A DNA stretch of 64,000 nt from Serripes groenlandicus (GCA_031761405.1 JASEVX010000011.1:40922066-40986065), one strand, 5' to 3'. Shown: positions 10,316-22,128, numbered from the stretch's first letter. The notes: generated by a model from the sequence alone, not told the origin. Numbers and translations are program-made.

Positions 10316-12745
10316 AAGAAAGTAATGCGCAATTCCTTCACTTTATATTTGTTATGTGCTATAGTTAATCCCACGTTTGTTCTGAATTAATTCACAAACT
10401 ATTCATTGGATCGCTTAAGATTTGGAACGTAGGTAAACTGCCATTATTATCATTGCAGCGAAGAAGAACCATATTAATCTAGCCTTTTTTTTTCTCTTTT
10501 TTTTTTTACTTATTCACCTTCGTTTATTATACTTAGATTTTTGTCAGAAACATTACTTCATAACTAAATAATAGATTCTCTTGCATCCTTGTTTATAGAT
10601 AGAACAAAAGGTGCATCGGTTTGGAGTCAATTTAGGAAATGACTTAAGTGGTTTTTTAAAAAGTGTATATTGACGTCATCATCATCACGCGACTGTGAGT
10701 CATCAGTTATTTATAGTTACGACGAAATGTAGGTCAGACGAGATGAATCATCACGCGACCATGAGTAATACGGTTATACGTTGATGTCATCGTAAGACAC
10801 GTCCTCAAAGTTAACATTCATACATTGTGTAAAGAGCACGGAAAATAACTACGCGAGCAACATCATCAAAGTTAAATCGTCACCGGAAACATTCATACCT
10901 TATACATAAACGACGCTGCGAAAAATGACCCGATCTAAGACACATCATCAAGAAATGACATGACGTCATACCCACGCCACTCGAAAACGATTTTGTAATC
11001 AATGAATTTAAATCACACAATGATCAACGCTACGTAAGAGACGACCGTTACGACACATTTTGAAATAATGACGCCTTAGTAGCCAGTAAAAACGTAACGT
11101 CGAACATTTACCGGAAACGTCCATCAGAAATTGCTTATTGAAGCAATGATTTTAGCTATTTCAAACATTATACTTTCATTAATAGAGATTTCCTTAGTTT
11201 TACCTAGATGTATGAGGTACGGATTAATAAACAACTCATTTAAACATATCCCACCTGCTTGTTACAGACTGTCAATGAACGATGTATGCGTCTTAATTTG
11301 ATTTAAAAAATATATGTTTAAGGCCTTTATTTTAGCGAAAACTATTGAACGATTTAATTATGTAAATCAGAACGTCATCATCATAGTTTGTTTTTCAACC
11401 GCTTTTATTACCGTTTTCATCACATACTAGAACATGCCGAGACCGAACGAAGGAAAGACAATGCACTTGCCCACAAACATCCGGATACATGGGGAACTAA
11501 TGACGTTTCTTATTCGAGATGACGTTTCTTATTCGAGATTAAGAGCATCATGTAAATAAGTCGTTACATAAAGGTAAAACATACATATACGACTTGGTTT
11601 ATCATCAAGGTCGAAGCTAAGCACCCGTTCGGTTTTCATTAAGGCTAAAGCAACAAATGTCGTTGGGTGTGTGTTTGTAAAGGCAAGCGAATAAAGCACA
11701 GGACGAGTCCCCATTAAGCTGAATTCATTTATTTTCCAGATTACTTTTCCAATTATGAATAGACTGCTCCTTAAATATGTTCTCAAAGTTCGTCAGAAAC
11801 TGTTTTTGGTTTACTACAGGTTGAATTTCACATATATAATCGTAAAACCATAAAACATGTTTTACATATTTGACATGTGTGACCCAATTGTTATGCCCTA
11901 TTGAGTCGTTATATGTTAAACATTTTATAACGGATTTTAACAGATCTTGTATCAGATAATTGGAGTTATCAAAGGCAATATGATGAGCATCTTGTGACAG
12001 ACTAAATATACATTGAAAATCTACATCAAAAACGGCATTTATAAATCGCTTACACGCGTACATCTGTATATTTAGCATCAAATACTTTAAAAAAGTCTTT
12101 ACAGGTACATGTATATATGAAAGTTCATTTAAAGAATTCAATAATAGTGAAATAATACACTGCGCCTTGATGGACATCGACACTGCCATTTTATATAATG
12201 AAAGCCTGTTTGTGAGATATACACCTACATAACTTAAACGATTCAGTGATTAAAGGTATTGCCATTATAATATCATGCTCTGCGTCTTGAGAGCTGCACT
12301 CCCCTTTTAAAGATTTTTTTAAATTTGTTTTTACAGTATTTACTGTTAATTTATAAGTTTGGCAATATGTATTTAAAATATTAAATTGCTTTTGTAATCC
12401 TGAAATTGTATCCGAAATACAAGTTATATAATCCCCAAACATAAATATAAAACATCTCTAAAATATCCGGGTATATCTGTATGCCTTTAATTAAATTGTC
12501 TGCCATTGTATCATTTATAATCATAGCGAAAAGCTGCATCCCTGTCCAGCATGTCCGTTTGCAAAGTAACAAGTTCACTATATACGTAGACTTACCGCTC
12601 GAACAATGCTACTTCAATATATTGTTCATTTTGTTGTACATTTTAACTGAAAATACAAGCTGTAAGTTTATTGCGTCATCGGACGGTGTACATAAATACG
12701 TTTGTAAAGTACCGAGAGTACTGGAAACGTCCAGAGTAAGTTAAA
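10316..12745. repeat. Duplicated block A2 (about 2.4 kb)
   Basis: A second copy of the block at 318-2960, in the same orientation, spaced about 10 kb from the first. A fucosyltransferase copy lies a few kilobases to the right of each block, so the A-fucosyltransferase interval was probably duplicated as one unit. The LINE part is better preserved here than in A1. Confidence 0.75.
11725..12580 (-). pseudogene. LINE reverse-transcriptase remnant (block A2)
   Basis: Three overlapping minus-strand frames together give a degenerate non-LTR reverse transcriptase. At 12381-12578 a stretch with LFAMIINDTMADNLIKG matches the usual L-F-x-x-x-I-N-D-L region. At 12191-12442, ISGLQKQFNILNTYCQTYKL followed by TVNTVKT is the conserved segment just after the active site; the catalytic D-D pair reads GDY, so it is lost. 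At 11725-12189 is a 154-residue open stretch of the connecting region, with no named domain. The order is right for a LINE, but at least two frameshifts separate the parts. The same segment recurs at 1890, 24430 and 36130. Confidence 0.6.
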
Positions 12746-12759
12746 ATGAGACATGTAAA

Positions 12760-13685
12760 GAAAACAATAGACATTTCACATATAAAGAGACTAGATTCCA
12801 ACACAGCAGACTGTCCAGTCCATATTTCAGTGATTAAATTAAAACGGAACATATATATGGTCAAAGTTGTGTGATTTACCATGTAAAGCTTATCTTTCCA
12901 AACAATCACGATAAGCTGTGACGTCATTTCAGCCTTTATTCACAGTCACATAGTATAGACTGTGAAGATTAGATAGTTCGTGAAGAATTTTTTCAAAATA
13001 TTGTATCATGGTGCACATATGTAATCACAGGATGACATACAATACATGTTCTACTAAGAGACATTTCACAAAATTAAAAAAAATTAAACTTAGCTTTTAT
13101 AGTGTTGTTGTTATTTTAGGCTATTTACTCTCCTAAAACCAAATCTATACTATGTGTATGCAACTATTAACAGATCTGCGTCCATGGGATCTAATCTGAG
13201 TTCTTGTGATAATAAGTCTTCCTTTTAAACGTTTCTTAAACAAATGAGTGAACAGTATATGATCGGATCAAACTATTCGGAACCAAGAGTTATCTAAATC
13301 TATACTACGCCACAGACCTAAAATAACAGGTCTTTTTTAATTCAGGTTTCTGACTGCGCAAATGTTCTGTCATTCGATTTCCTGCTAAAACACTTAATTA
13401 CTGAACGGCGTTACAATTAGCTTCATGTCAATTAAGGTAAACGATATCCCACATATAGACAGATACCTTTTAACGCACCTGCAGCTCCTCAGGAACTTGG
13501 AAAACAGTGCAACAAAATGAGAAGTTGCTCACACTTTTGACACAGTATTATCTACATGATACAGTAATCGTACTTTCAATTATAAAGAGTTTCTTTATTT
13601 CTGCCCAGATGTTTTAAAAGTCGTCTTCTGTGGGAAAGAGTGAAACAGATATTCGAAAAAGTAGGCGTACTTCAGTATTATCGTT
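12760..13685. other. No gene seen
   Basis: AT-rich sequence. Short hairpin-like remnants of the TTAA-flanked MITE family may be present around 13480-13650 (GAGAAGTTGCTCAC, GCAGCTCC), but no full copy. No coding potential was recognised. Confidence 0.35.
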
Positions 13686-13691
13686 CCAGCC

Positions 13692-13890
13692 GATTTCTGG
13701 TAGCTCAGTCGGTCCTGGGTTTGAGTTCGGCCAATATTATTCCCGTCATTTGTCAAAATAATAATACAAGCGTCATATTAAACCACCAAATGGAGTAATG
13801 ATTCATGTGGAAAAGCAGCTAGTTGCTTGGTAATAATGTTATGTTGAGTACTTGTGTCAGGAAACGCAAGGGCATGTGAAGTATTATTGA
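13692..13890 (+). mobile_element. Degenerate V-SINE/RUDI-like SINE
   Basis: GGTAGCTCAGTCGGTCCTGG and GAGTTCGGCC are remnants of the tRNA-like head. CATGTGGAAAAGCAGCTAG and TTGCTTGG are the SINE body. Internal deletions shorten the copy and the tail is lost. Confidence 0.5.
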
Positions 13891-13964
13891 CACTTTGATA
13901 GAGTCTTGTGTCATTAATAGTATAACGACAGCAGGTAACATAATAAACCATGCATAGTTAACCG

Positions 13965-14130
13965 AATGGCGGACATTGGCCACTCCGGACATTCTCCCCT
14001 TCCTTAAAAAGTGCATAGGCGGACATTCTCCCCTTCGTCTTTTTCACATGGCGGACATTCTCCCCTTCGTCAGTTTGTGCATGGCGGACATTAGCCCCTT
14101 CACACGCGAACATACTCTCCTTCATCACTT
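13965..14130 (-). repeat. 33-bp minisatellite, inverted relative to 38160
   Basis: Units of the form GGCGGACATTCTCCCCTTCG occur about four times with a period near 33 bp. The complementary array is at 38160-38355. Open frames on both strands here are produced by the repeat. Confidence 0.75.
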
Positions 14131-14781
14131 TGAAGTAGGTTGGTTGGCCACAAGAATCCCTCACTTTGGACTGTTCTCAAGTGCCTTGAAAAGGATGCGA
14201 CAATGGTAGAAGCAGACATTCTCAGACATCAGATAGGCCAGACTTTCACGCAGAGCTGTAAACGTCCAGTAGCTCAAAACTAGCAATTTCTCCTTTTCTC
14301 ACAACATTTCCACTAAGTTCATTAATTAGAATAGGGACTTTCCATATTATTGCCTTCGTGTAGACAATGTCGTCTTGGGTATCGTGTATGTGGAATTGGG
14401 GGTAATATATATTACGTTTAACGTAGTCATTTCCTGTCACGTCGAATAATTTATGGATTGCCTAATGATAATTTGCCTAATCCTATGATCAAAGTATTGC
14501 ATAAGAGTTTCACTCTTATAACAATTGTCCTGTTTCATTCACTACCCTTTTCTTCTTCGTTAAATTAGAAAAAACTACAAAGAACGCTATCAATTTCTCT
14601 TATTTCAATCCCTTTCAAAACAAAATTATTCTAACAATTTGAAATCATCATTATACAAACCTATTTCAGTCAAATAGCTCAAGCGTTTGTATCATGACAA
14701 AATTGTATGTATGTGCGTATATTTATATCATTTAATTTCAGACAATCAACCATCAAATTGAAAAGTTCCTTTAATTTTACT

Positions 14782-14843
14782 GCCGTTTTATACAGTTTTT
14801 AAGGGTTTTATTTTATCAGCTTGTAATTACCACTCTCGAGGTA
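14782..14843. repeat. Short right-end piece of block A
   Basis: CCGTTTTATACAGTTTTTAA and CTCGAGGTATGCTT match the right end of block A1 (2870-2970) and A3. It stops exactly where fucosyltransferase sequence begins. Confidence 0.7.
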
Positions 14844-14850
14844 TGCTTGT

Positions 14851-15084
14851 TGTATGGAAAGCATTAGAAGAGACTGCGTGCAATACTCAACGTTTAAAGA
14901 TGCCGGGTCCGATCTCTATCTTCTCACACAATGTGATCACATGATGATCACGTCAGGAACGTTCGGCTGGTTTGGGGCGTGGCTTAATGAAACTGGCATG
15001 GTCGTTTATGATAGAAAGTTGTCTCTCTATCCACCATGTGTGAAAAGAAGGGATTACTTTTCTAGTCACTGGATGGGAATATAA
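14851..15084 (+). pseudogene. Fucosyltransferase C-terminal fragment
   Basis: The open stretch from ATG 14854 to TAA 15084 encodes 76 residues that align without gaps to residues 311-386 of the 5.35-kb gene, with 66 of 76 identical. The C-terminal motif reads TSGTFGWFGAW. The HVRRGD motif, the first half of the catalytic domain, the stalk and the anchor are absent; upstream sequence changes to block A material at about 14843. It cannot make an active enzyme. The open frame and mild divergence point to a fairly recent duplication followed by deletion, or to a donor for gene conversion. A last exon with the rest outside the window is excluded by the direction and by the upstream junction. Confidence 0.85.
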
Positions 15085-15259
15085 GAGTGTTCTCGATTGC
15101 GTCCATTCGAATACGGAACGCCTTCCATAATGTCTGTAAGTTAACACGTGTGAAAATATCAAAAGGGGCCTTCGAACACCTAGGGGGTAACGACCAGGAA
15201 ACATTCAGATCAGCCCGTGCCTCCACAAAGTGAGATCAGGATCTTCCCTGTTCAACATA

Positions 15260-15489
15260 TCGAGGGCTTGGCGTGAAACAGTTGTAACTAAAAACCCATT
15301 TTGAAAACCCTGGTTTAGGGGCAATTTTGACACTTTTGTAAACAATGCAATGTTTGAGCAATGGCACCTAAATTTACATTGTTTACCAAGAAAAATGATT
15401 TAACGCTTATAAAGACTTTATAGCGAAGTGATTAACCTTGGTAAAAATTTACCGATTTTAGTTACAACCGTTTCACGCCAAGCCCTCGA
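15260..15489. mobile_element. 230-bp non-autonomous DNA transposon with TA target duplication
   Basis: The ends form 34-bp inverted repeats with one mismatch, beginning TCGAGGGCTTGGCGTGAAAC on the left and ending GTTTCACGCCAAGCCCTCGA on the right. TA flanks both sides (15258-15259, 15490-15491). The paralogous flank at about 6656-6665 lacks the element, which confirms insertion. TA target sites are typical of the Tc1/mariner group; the assignment is inferred. Confidence 0.9.
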
Positions 15490-15948
15490 TATAGTCTTAT
15501 AAACAGCGATGAGTCACTAGCTATGCATAATACGTTGGAGTGGAGAAATCAGTGGAAAACTAATGTCACTTGCAAAGGAGCCAGTTCTGACGTTGAAAGG
15601 AATAGTTTGAGTGTCGTTTTTCCCCCATGATAATTGTCATGAGTTACGCAAAGCATGTTACACATTTCGGTGAACAAAGGTTACAGAATGTCTTTAAGCA
15701 ATGGCTTCTTGGAAAGTTGATGCAACAATTGAGATTATTCAAATATTTGTCATGTATGTAAGAGAAATGTGGACTTTTGAAAACTTAGCATTATTTAAGT
15801 TTGATTTGTGTTGAAACTATAACTAAATTCCTATTACTTCTGGACCGCTCCTCGTATATACTGACAAATCTATGTTGCTGTGTAAATGTTGTATATACTC
15901 CGAATTTGACATCTGAAGGATCAAAGATCAGCCGAGTCCATGTTGTAA

Positions 15949-15969
15949 GGGGGGGGGGGGGGGGGGGGG
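15949..15969 (+). repeat. Poly-G run, 21 bases
   Basis: An uninterrupted run of G, unusual in this AT-rich window. Its length may be affected by sequencing. Confidence 0.9.
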
Positions 15970-15989
15970 CAGGTAAATTGTGTATTCGG

Positions 15990-16925
15990 AACGCCTCGGT
16001 ACAGTTAAATAATTGAATAAATATTGGTTTAAACTCGAAAGTATGAGACGTGTAATTAACGATTTCTGGCCTATGCGATATGGGTTCGAACCCACCACAT
16101 TTGTTTTTCTTTTAGCTTTGATATATTTGTATATGTATGCATATATTTTTTTAAGTTTTCATTATTTCATTTGTTTGTTTTATTTTTAGATTTCATTGTT
16201 TTCTTAATTTATAAAACTTTGACAGAAATAGTGTAAATAATATATCATCTTCATCATCATCATCATCATCATCACTATAATGCGACCTCGACTGCATGGC
16301 TGTGTAAGCTATAATACGTCATTCTACATTTGTATGCCACATCTATACCTTCGCAGGTAAATATAAAATCACGAAAATTAAGGACATTGCCTGATTAACA
16401 ATAAGGTAAAAAATACATATAAATATAAAATAAAAAGATGTAATCGATTACGACTCGAACTCAGGACCTTAGCATTACGAGTTTAAAGCTCTTGTTAAAC
16501 CGCTACCTTTGCCTTCGAACTGGTGGTGTGTCAGGATTTTACTTATAATCAAAACGGGCGCATATGTCTTATGCTCTTCCCTATTTTGGATAATAGAACA
16601 ATCCATATCCTTTCGTCATGGCTCTTTGCTCAAATAACATCTATACCTGAACCGTAATGATTTTTGCATGAATAAGTATCAACCAACCCGTCACTACTCA
16701 TTGATTTACGAAAGTTTTATATTTTGCGTTACTGATGCACAATTCTCAAGATAGGACATATCGATATTGTTGAAAATATCATTCTCGCTATCTCGTAAAA
16801 ATGCAAGTATTCTTTTGTTGTGTTGTTAATGTATTTACTATATAAATTGCAATGTCGTAGCTACTTTGAATCTTTAAAGAGAAGCAAATAAATACAACCT
16901 ACCATTATTTATTAGGGGGTAGCTT
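15990..16925. other. No gene seen; tRNA-like traces only
   Basis: Contains an (ATC)n microsatellite at 16251-16275 and tRNA-like B-box traces (GGGTTCGAACCC at 16083; minus-strand TGAGTTCGAGTC near 16460) that do not fold into convincing tRNAs. They are probably SINE remnants. Confidence 0.4.
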
Positions 16926-17340
16926 ACATGTCGATGGCTCAGTGCAATACTATGCTAACTCTATATTTTTTCAAAGTTGGTTTTATTATAAATTTTGAAC
17001 AATGATCAAACTCTCCTGGTTCACTTAAAAGTTCTTGATTAAATTCTAAGTATTTAACAAGATATTTGAATTTCAAGAAAATATGCTAAGTCAAATCATT
17101 CTTTTTTTGAGTGCAAAACTATAGCTAAGTAGAGTTAGCTATAGTTTTGCACCGACAATATCATAAATTTAAAAAAAAATGTTAGGGCAAAACTATGACT
17201 AACTTGACTTAGACATAGTTTTGCACTGAAAAATAGTATAAAACATATACATGTTTCTCTCTTTTGTCCTATTTTAAAACATGTTAAATAGAAAAAAGTG
17301 TTTTTAAAGCGACTGAAATGTGCTTTATAATCAAGAAAGC

Positions 17341-18720
17341 CTCAAAATGGACACAATAAGCCCTGGAGGAGATATTAATCAAAGGGAACAATGTTTATTA
17401 CAATGTAGTAACAGCTTCATCTGGTGTACAGAAAGAGGTGTATCTACTTGTGAGTGATCTTCCAAATCAGTGGAGCAGTTTTAAAATCTGATGCAGGTTC
17501 AATTTTAAATGTTAAACCTTATGTAAGTTTGCATCAAACCATAAGAAAGAAAAAACTAATTCTTTTCTTAACAATGAAATGCTTAGTAACACCTCATTCA
17601 AGTAACAAGAACAGTATGGTAGAAACCAATAATGTAGTGTTCACATCACACTGTTTGAAAACTTGATCCTGTTTTGCATCAAGTTTGGGTGACCTAGAAA
17701 TTGAATTCATAACATTTGAAGCCACACATGTAGATATTGTGTAGAATACATGTACTGATACAAGTGAATCAGATGATATTGAAGTAATAATTTTTCTGAC
17801 ATATCAGAAGGAGTATATTCCTATATTCTTTAAATAATTGATTGATTGATTGGGATTTAACACCGTTTTTAACAATTTCTCAGTTATATCACGGCGGCCA
17901 GTTCACCTACTCATGCATTTCCTGGTTTTCTCACACCAGTACTCCACACAACAATCTTCCCAAGCAACTGCCTGCTTTTCCACATAGACTTAGCCCATTG
18001 GTGGAAGACGAGTGACGCATGTCGCATTGACTTGTCAATCCTCGGAAGAAAGTTGGCCGAGCCGGGATTTGAACTCACAACCCCTGGATTGACAGACCGC
18101 GTCGCTACCAGGGCTCGGCATTTAAATAATTAAAGACACAAACGATGAGAAAATCAAAAGGATTGAAGAATAACTACAACAATGTAGTTTAGGTTATGAC
18201 AGTGAACATAGTTTAATGTCTGTTCATAATGACTATGAACTTGCTACAGCTGTGTCATCTGAAGATGACATCCCATTATCTAAACTCTCAAAAGTCTGAT
18301 ACTCTCGGTTAGATTTAGAGCACATCTCTTCTGGTATTGAATAAATGTTCTCACAATTTCAGAAGAAAATGTTGAATGAAACTTACTAAGAATCAAGTTT
18401 ATCCAATTGTATTCTTTCAAAAAGAAAAAGAATAGAAACAATAGGTGCAAACTGAATTGAGTAGAAAGGTGTATGACATTAGGAAAATTTAATCTAGTTG
18501 ATAAAACAGTTTCACCAAATGAAATGGAGCTCAGTTACTGTTATAAAGTAGAAAGGGGATCTAATAGTAAAGTAACTGACAAAACACTAATGGCCCAAGT
18601 TGAAGAAATTGTTCCAACTATTGTTGAGAGTGAAATACAACAGTGCATTGATTTTGAAAATTAAGATATAGTTGAAGACATTAACATGGAAGACTGCAAA
18701 GTTAGTAGCTGATCAGAGTG
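17341..18720 (+). pseudogene. Decayed coding stretch inside the 4.15-kb element, family unknown
   Basis: Several plus-strand open stretches follow each other in different frames: one beginning MDTISPGGDINQ at 17347, one at 17454-17666 (70 residues, beginning MIFQISGAVLKSD) and one at 18473-18664 (63 residues, rich in E, K and V). Composition is protein-like rather than repeat-like. A SINE interrupts them at 17840. I do not recognise the protein. Its place inside a TIR element suggests the remains of an element-encoded protein, but no catalytic motif can be pointed to. Confidence 0.3.
17840..18120 (-). mobile_element. V-SINE/RUDI-like SINE with 11-bp target duplication
   Basis: A full-length minus-strand SINE. 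The tail GATTGATTGATTGGGATTTA is at the left; the tRNA-like head, with B box GGGATTTGAACTC complementary, is at the right. TTTAAATAATT occurs immediately on both sides (17829-17839 and 18121-18131). It inserted into the 4.15-kb element and is therefore younger than it. Confidence 0.85.
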
Positions 18721-18994
18721 AAATACAATTTGAAAGTCATGGATCAGGGTTTGGGCATGGCTGCAGATATGATTGTAGAAGGGTCGACTATGAAGAAGCT
18801 ATGGGGTTAGCATTACAATTGACTGGTTAGTGTCACTGGATAAATGGACCAGCAGTACTTGTATAGCGGCATTAAACACCAAACAATTGGAAGTTAGGAG
18901 ATGCAATATGACAAAGGCAGTTTCTTTTTAAGTATTCTGCTCCACAGAAGAAGAAAGTAATAAACAGTCCAGTTCCATTAGTCAGAAATGAGTT

Positions 18995-19335
18995 AATCCG
19001 CCAATCCGTGGTCAGATCTGTGTTGGGTCCGGGATAGTCCTGGATGGTCTGTCATGGTCAGGGATACCTCCCCGGCAATTTTAAACTCTTTAAAATTGCC
19101 GTGGTCATCCAGGACCGGCCAGGAGGATTCTTTAATTCGGGGTAGTCCGAGATGGTCTGTGTAGCGACCGTGTTAGCTCCAGGAAGCTGCCGTGGTGGTA
19201 CCTGGGTCAGATCCTTGTTGGCTCCGTGTTCATCCGTTGAGGTGCCGTGTTGGCTCCGGGGTGACGATGTTTTGTGACTTAATTTCACCCAGGATCATCC
19301 CGGATCAAGATATCTATTGATCCGGGGTGTACCGT
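18995..19335. repeat. GC-rich degenerate repeat block
   Basis: Phrases such as GTCCGGGATAGTCCTGGATG, GGGGTAGTCCGAGATGG, TGTTGGCTCCG and GTGTTAGCTCC recur. The composition differs sharply from the AT-rich surroundings. An open frame on the minus strand is low-complexity. A hairpin sits at TTTTAAACTCTTTAAAA. Confidence 0.5.
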
Positions 19336-19879
19336 GTTGCTCTGTGTTGAGTCCGGCTTACGTGTGACTGTAGCTTTAGGAAATGAACTTGTCATATTTT
19401 TTTTACTTCAAGTCTGTTTCCAAAATACTAAATTTTTTATCAGGATTAAGAAAGGAACAAGGTTTTTGGGCAGAGTCAAAATAGAATCTAACAATTCCAA
19501 TATAGCAGAAATTTAGTATGATAACAATGGTCCAGTAGACTCAGTGGTTAAGAAGTCAAACACTGCTCTGAATGTGATTGTGAAAGATATTGAGCTAAAT
19601 ATATTGCAAAAGGACTACTCCATGATTACATTTGAAAAGTACAAAGAGCTCATTTCCTTATGTAGGTAGGGTGTGAGCCCTCATTCCCATTACATCGTTC
19701 TATGCAGTCATTTCTCGTGAGATTCCCAACTAATTCATAGTACTGTAAGGCTATTTTGTTACCAATATGTACTTAAACAATCCTACAACAGTTTCTGTTT
19801 GTTGTAATAATGTACTTTTGTTACAATGATATGCTCACAAATATGTTGTGAATAAATAAGTTAACAACATTACTATTTG

Positions 19880-20600
19880 ACTCTTTGCTCCATAGTTATT
19901 TTCTTGAACAGTCCACCAAATCGAAAGCATTGATTCACAACTTATCAATAATGGGTGAATTATGTTCACATTAACTGACAGAGTTGAAAATCTGTGAAGG
20001 AAAGGTTCAGATTGCTCGTTACGAGCGATCTTAAATTTCCTTCACTGTTCCCAAAGGCCTTCTTATCCTACAACTATTCCTACATTGCTTCCAAATGCCT
20101 GCTTTATTGGATGCGAGGAAATGCGGTTTTTGGAGCAATGAATAAATAGTTTGAGGGCCATTTTATCAAACATTTTATGATAAATATTGGTAATCCTGCT
20201 CCATAGTCATTTTCTTGGACTGTACTAACTTGGAAGCATCAAGTCACCACTTATCAGTAATTAATGAACAATGGTTACATTTACTGTCAGTGTGACAAAC
20301 AGTACAGGAAGATTTCAGATTGCTTCCTACACTGTTTTCAAAGGCATCCTGTATTGGGTGCCAGAAAAGGCAGTTTATGTAGCAAAGATTTAATATATTT
20401 TTTTGATGTATAGCATTTTGTTTGAATAGACAAAATAAAGTTATATAATTATCAAAAGATTGAAATTTTAACTCTTCCTGCACCCCTTTCCACTCTGTCA
20501 TTAAATATAAACATAATTTAGCCATTACTGATAAGTGGCAAATAAATGCTTTCAATTAAGAAAGAGTCCAAGAAAACTCTTATGGAGCATGTTCTATTTA
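19880..20600. repeat. Three related copies of a short repeat, one inverted
   Basis: GCTCCATAGTTATTTTCTTG (19888), GCTCCATAGTCATTTTCTTG (20200) and, inverted, CAAGAAAACTCTTATGGAGC (20571) begin related segments of 100-250 bp. They lie next to the right subterminal palindromes of the 4.15-kb element. The 103-residue minus-strand open frame across them is repeat-derived. Confidence 0.6.
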
Positions 20601-21342
20601 TTGCATTGTTTAAACTTCAAAATAACTTCAAAATTAAATTGGTGAAATATATCTTACTTGACTTAGTATAGGTTTTACATAAAAAAAGATCAACATTTCA
20701 TTAATTTTAAGTGCAAAACTATGTCTAACTTGACTTAGGTTTAGTTTTGCGCTGAGTTTTTTTCAACAAATCATTGATTTTCAGTGCAAAACTATGTCTA
20801 ACTTGACTTAAGTTTAGTTTTGCGCTAAGTTTTTTTCAACAAATCATTGATTTTCAGTGCAAAACTATTGTTAACTCAAATAATTGATTTTAAACTATTA
20901 AGAAAGAGTTTCAGATTAAAAAGAATATGATCATTAGTTTTGAAACATTTATCAGCATATAGAACAGAAAAAATATCTACAAAATATCAAAAGGGAAAAC
21001 ATGTAAACAGTTTTTTCACTCTCCTGTAAAAAAAATTAAAATAGAGTTAGCCTAGTATTGCGCTGAGCCATCGATGTGGTGTGTTCATTTTATTACCCTG
21101 GATGCGTATCTAGCTATAATTATGCAGTGTACGTTCCGAAGCGCGACAGACGTTAAACTGCATTGCGATTTATTAAAAATCTATATTCTTAAAATTTCGG
21201 CAAATGTTAGAGACGAACAAGTATCCTAAATTATATATCATTAAAATTAAAATCTCTCGGGAGAATTTTTAATAATTCAGAAGTAATCTTATAACTGTTA
21301 AAATGTTTCCTTTCTAATTCGCATTTAGTTATCTAATTTGTC

Positions 21343-21483
21343 ATGGCAGATGTTGCAATTGATATCAGCACGCAGGAAATTTTATTCCCTACTTTCTGCC
21401 GTCTATTTTATCCGAATACCACTTCAAACGAGAAAGCGAAGGCGGTTTCATTAACCAAACTATCATTGTCGCAACAACATACG
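21343..21483 (+). CDS. Possible short exon or small ORF, unknown
   Basis: An ATG opens a 46-codon frame beginning MADVAIDISTQEILFPTFCR with balanced, non-repetitive composition. It ends in TGA. About 30 bases later CAAAGGTATGA looks like a splice donor, but it is not in the same open frame. It could be a first exon of a gene continuing elsewhere, or chance. I recognise no domain. Confidence 0.2.
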
Positions 21484-21606
21484 TGTTGAGGTCAAAAACG
21501 ACGTTATTTCAAAGGTATGATTCCACCTTAAGTATTTACTGAACTGAGAAGTGGAGTTTTATTTAAAAAAAAATTGTAACATTGTTTTTTTGAAAGTTAG
21601 ATGCAT

Positions 21607-22128
21607 CAGGGACGTAGATAAGAGGGATAGGCAACTGCACCTGTACACCTGTTATCTGGTTAAAATATCACACATAGAAATAAATTGCCCAAATTTTTAT
21701 ATTTTGTAGCAAATAAAACTTTGAAGTCACAATTGGCACATAAACAAAACATACATATTCTGAAAGCTTAACATTTTAACTAAGGTTAGAGATATAATGA
21801 ATAACTGGAATGTCTTTGTATTTTGAACAATGACTGGTTTAAAAGACACAGATATTGGGATTTCTGAATTATATCATTTTTTTCCAAAAATTAATAGACT
21901 GACATTTTTCATACGGATAAGATATTATCAAAACCTGTAATATATTTAAATATTTTTATCTACTGCAGTATAAGAATAGAAGAAGCAATAGAATGTTTAA
22001 ACTTTCAGAATTTTTTATTTTTATTTTCATATCTTGAATAGTTTTTGAGTTTTACATGCTACAAATGTCGGCACGGGTGATATTTTTGTATATAATTTAG
22101 TTACTTATCCCTCTTATCTACGTCCCTG
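21607..22128. mobile_element. 522-bp non-autonomous DNA transposon, GATGCAT target duplication
   Basis: The ends CAGGGACGTAGATAAGAGGG and CCCTCTTATCTACGTCCCTG are perfect inverted repeats of 23 bp. GATGCAT lies directly on both sides (21600-21606 and 22129-22135). The CAGGG start resembles hAT ends, although hAT elements duplicate 8 bp. The interior is AT-rich and non-coding. Confidence 0.9.

Larger units (their letters stand above)
16926..21077. mobile_element. About 4.15-kb TIR element with subterminal palindromes
   Basis: The left end CGATGGCTCAGTGCAATACT and the right end AGTATTGCGCTGAGCCATCG are inverted repeats that continue through GCTAACTCTA. Just inside both ends sit several 40-45-bp palindromes of the form GCAAAACTATGTCTAACTTG..GTTTTGC (17108, 17187, 20709, 20783). 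This is the structure of a DNA transposon. The interior holds decayed coding stretches (17341-18720), a SINE, a GC-rich block and short internal repeats. No transposase domain was recognised and no target duplication was determined. Confidence 0.65.

Noticed and set aside
20244..20555. Minus-strand 103-codon frame with CTVCHTDSKCNHC
   Set aside because: It spans inverted and direct copies of a local repeat, so the cysteine pattern is probably chance.
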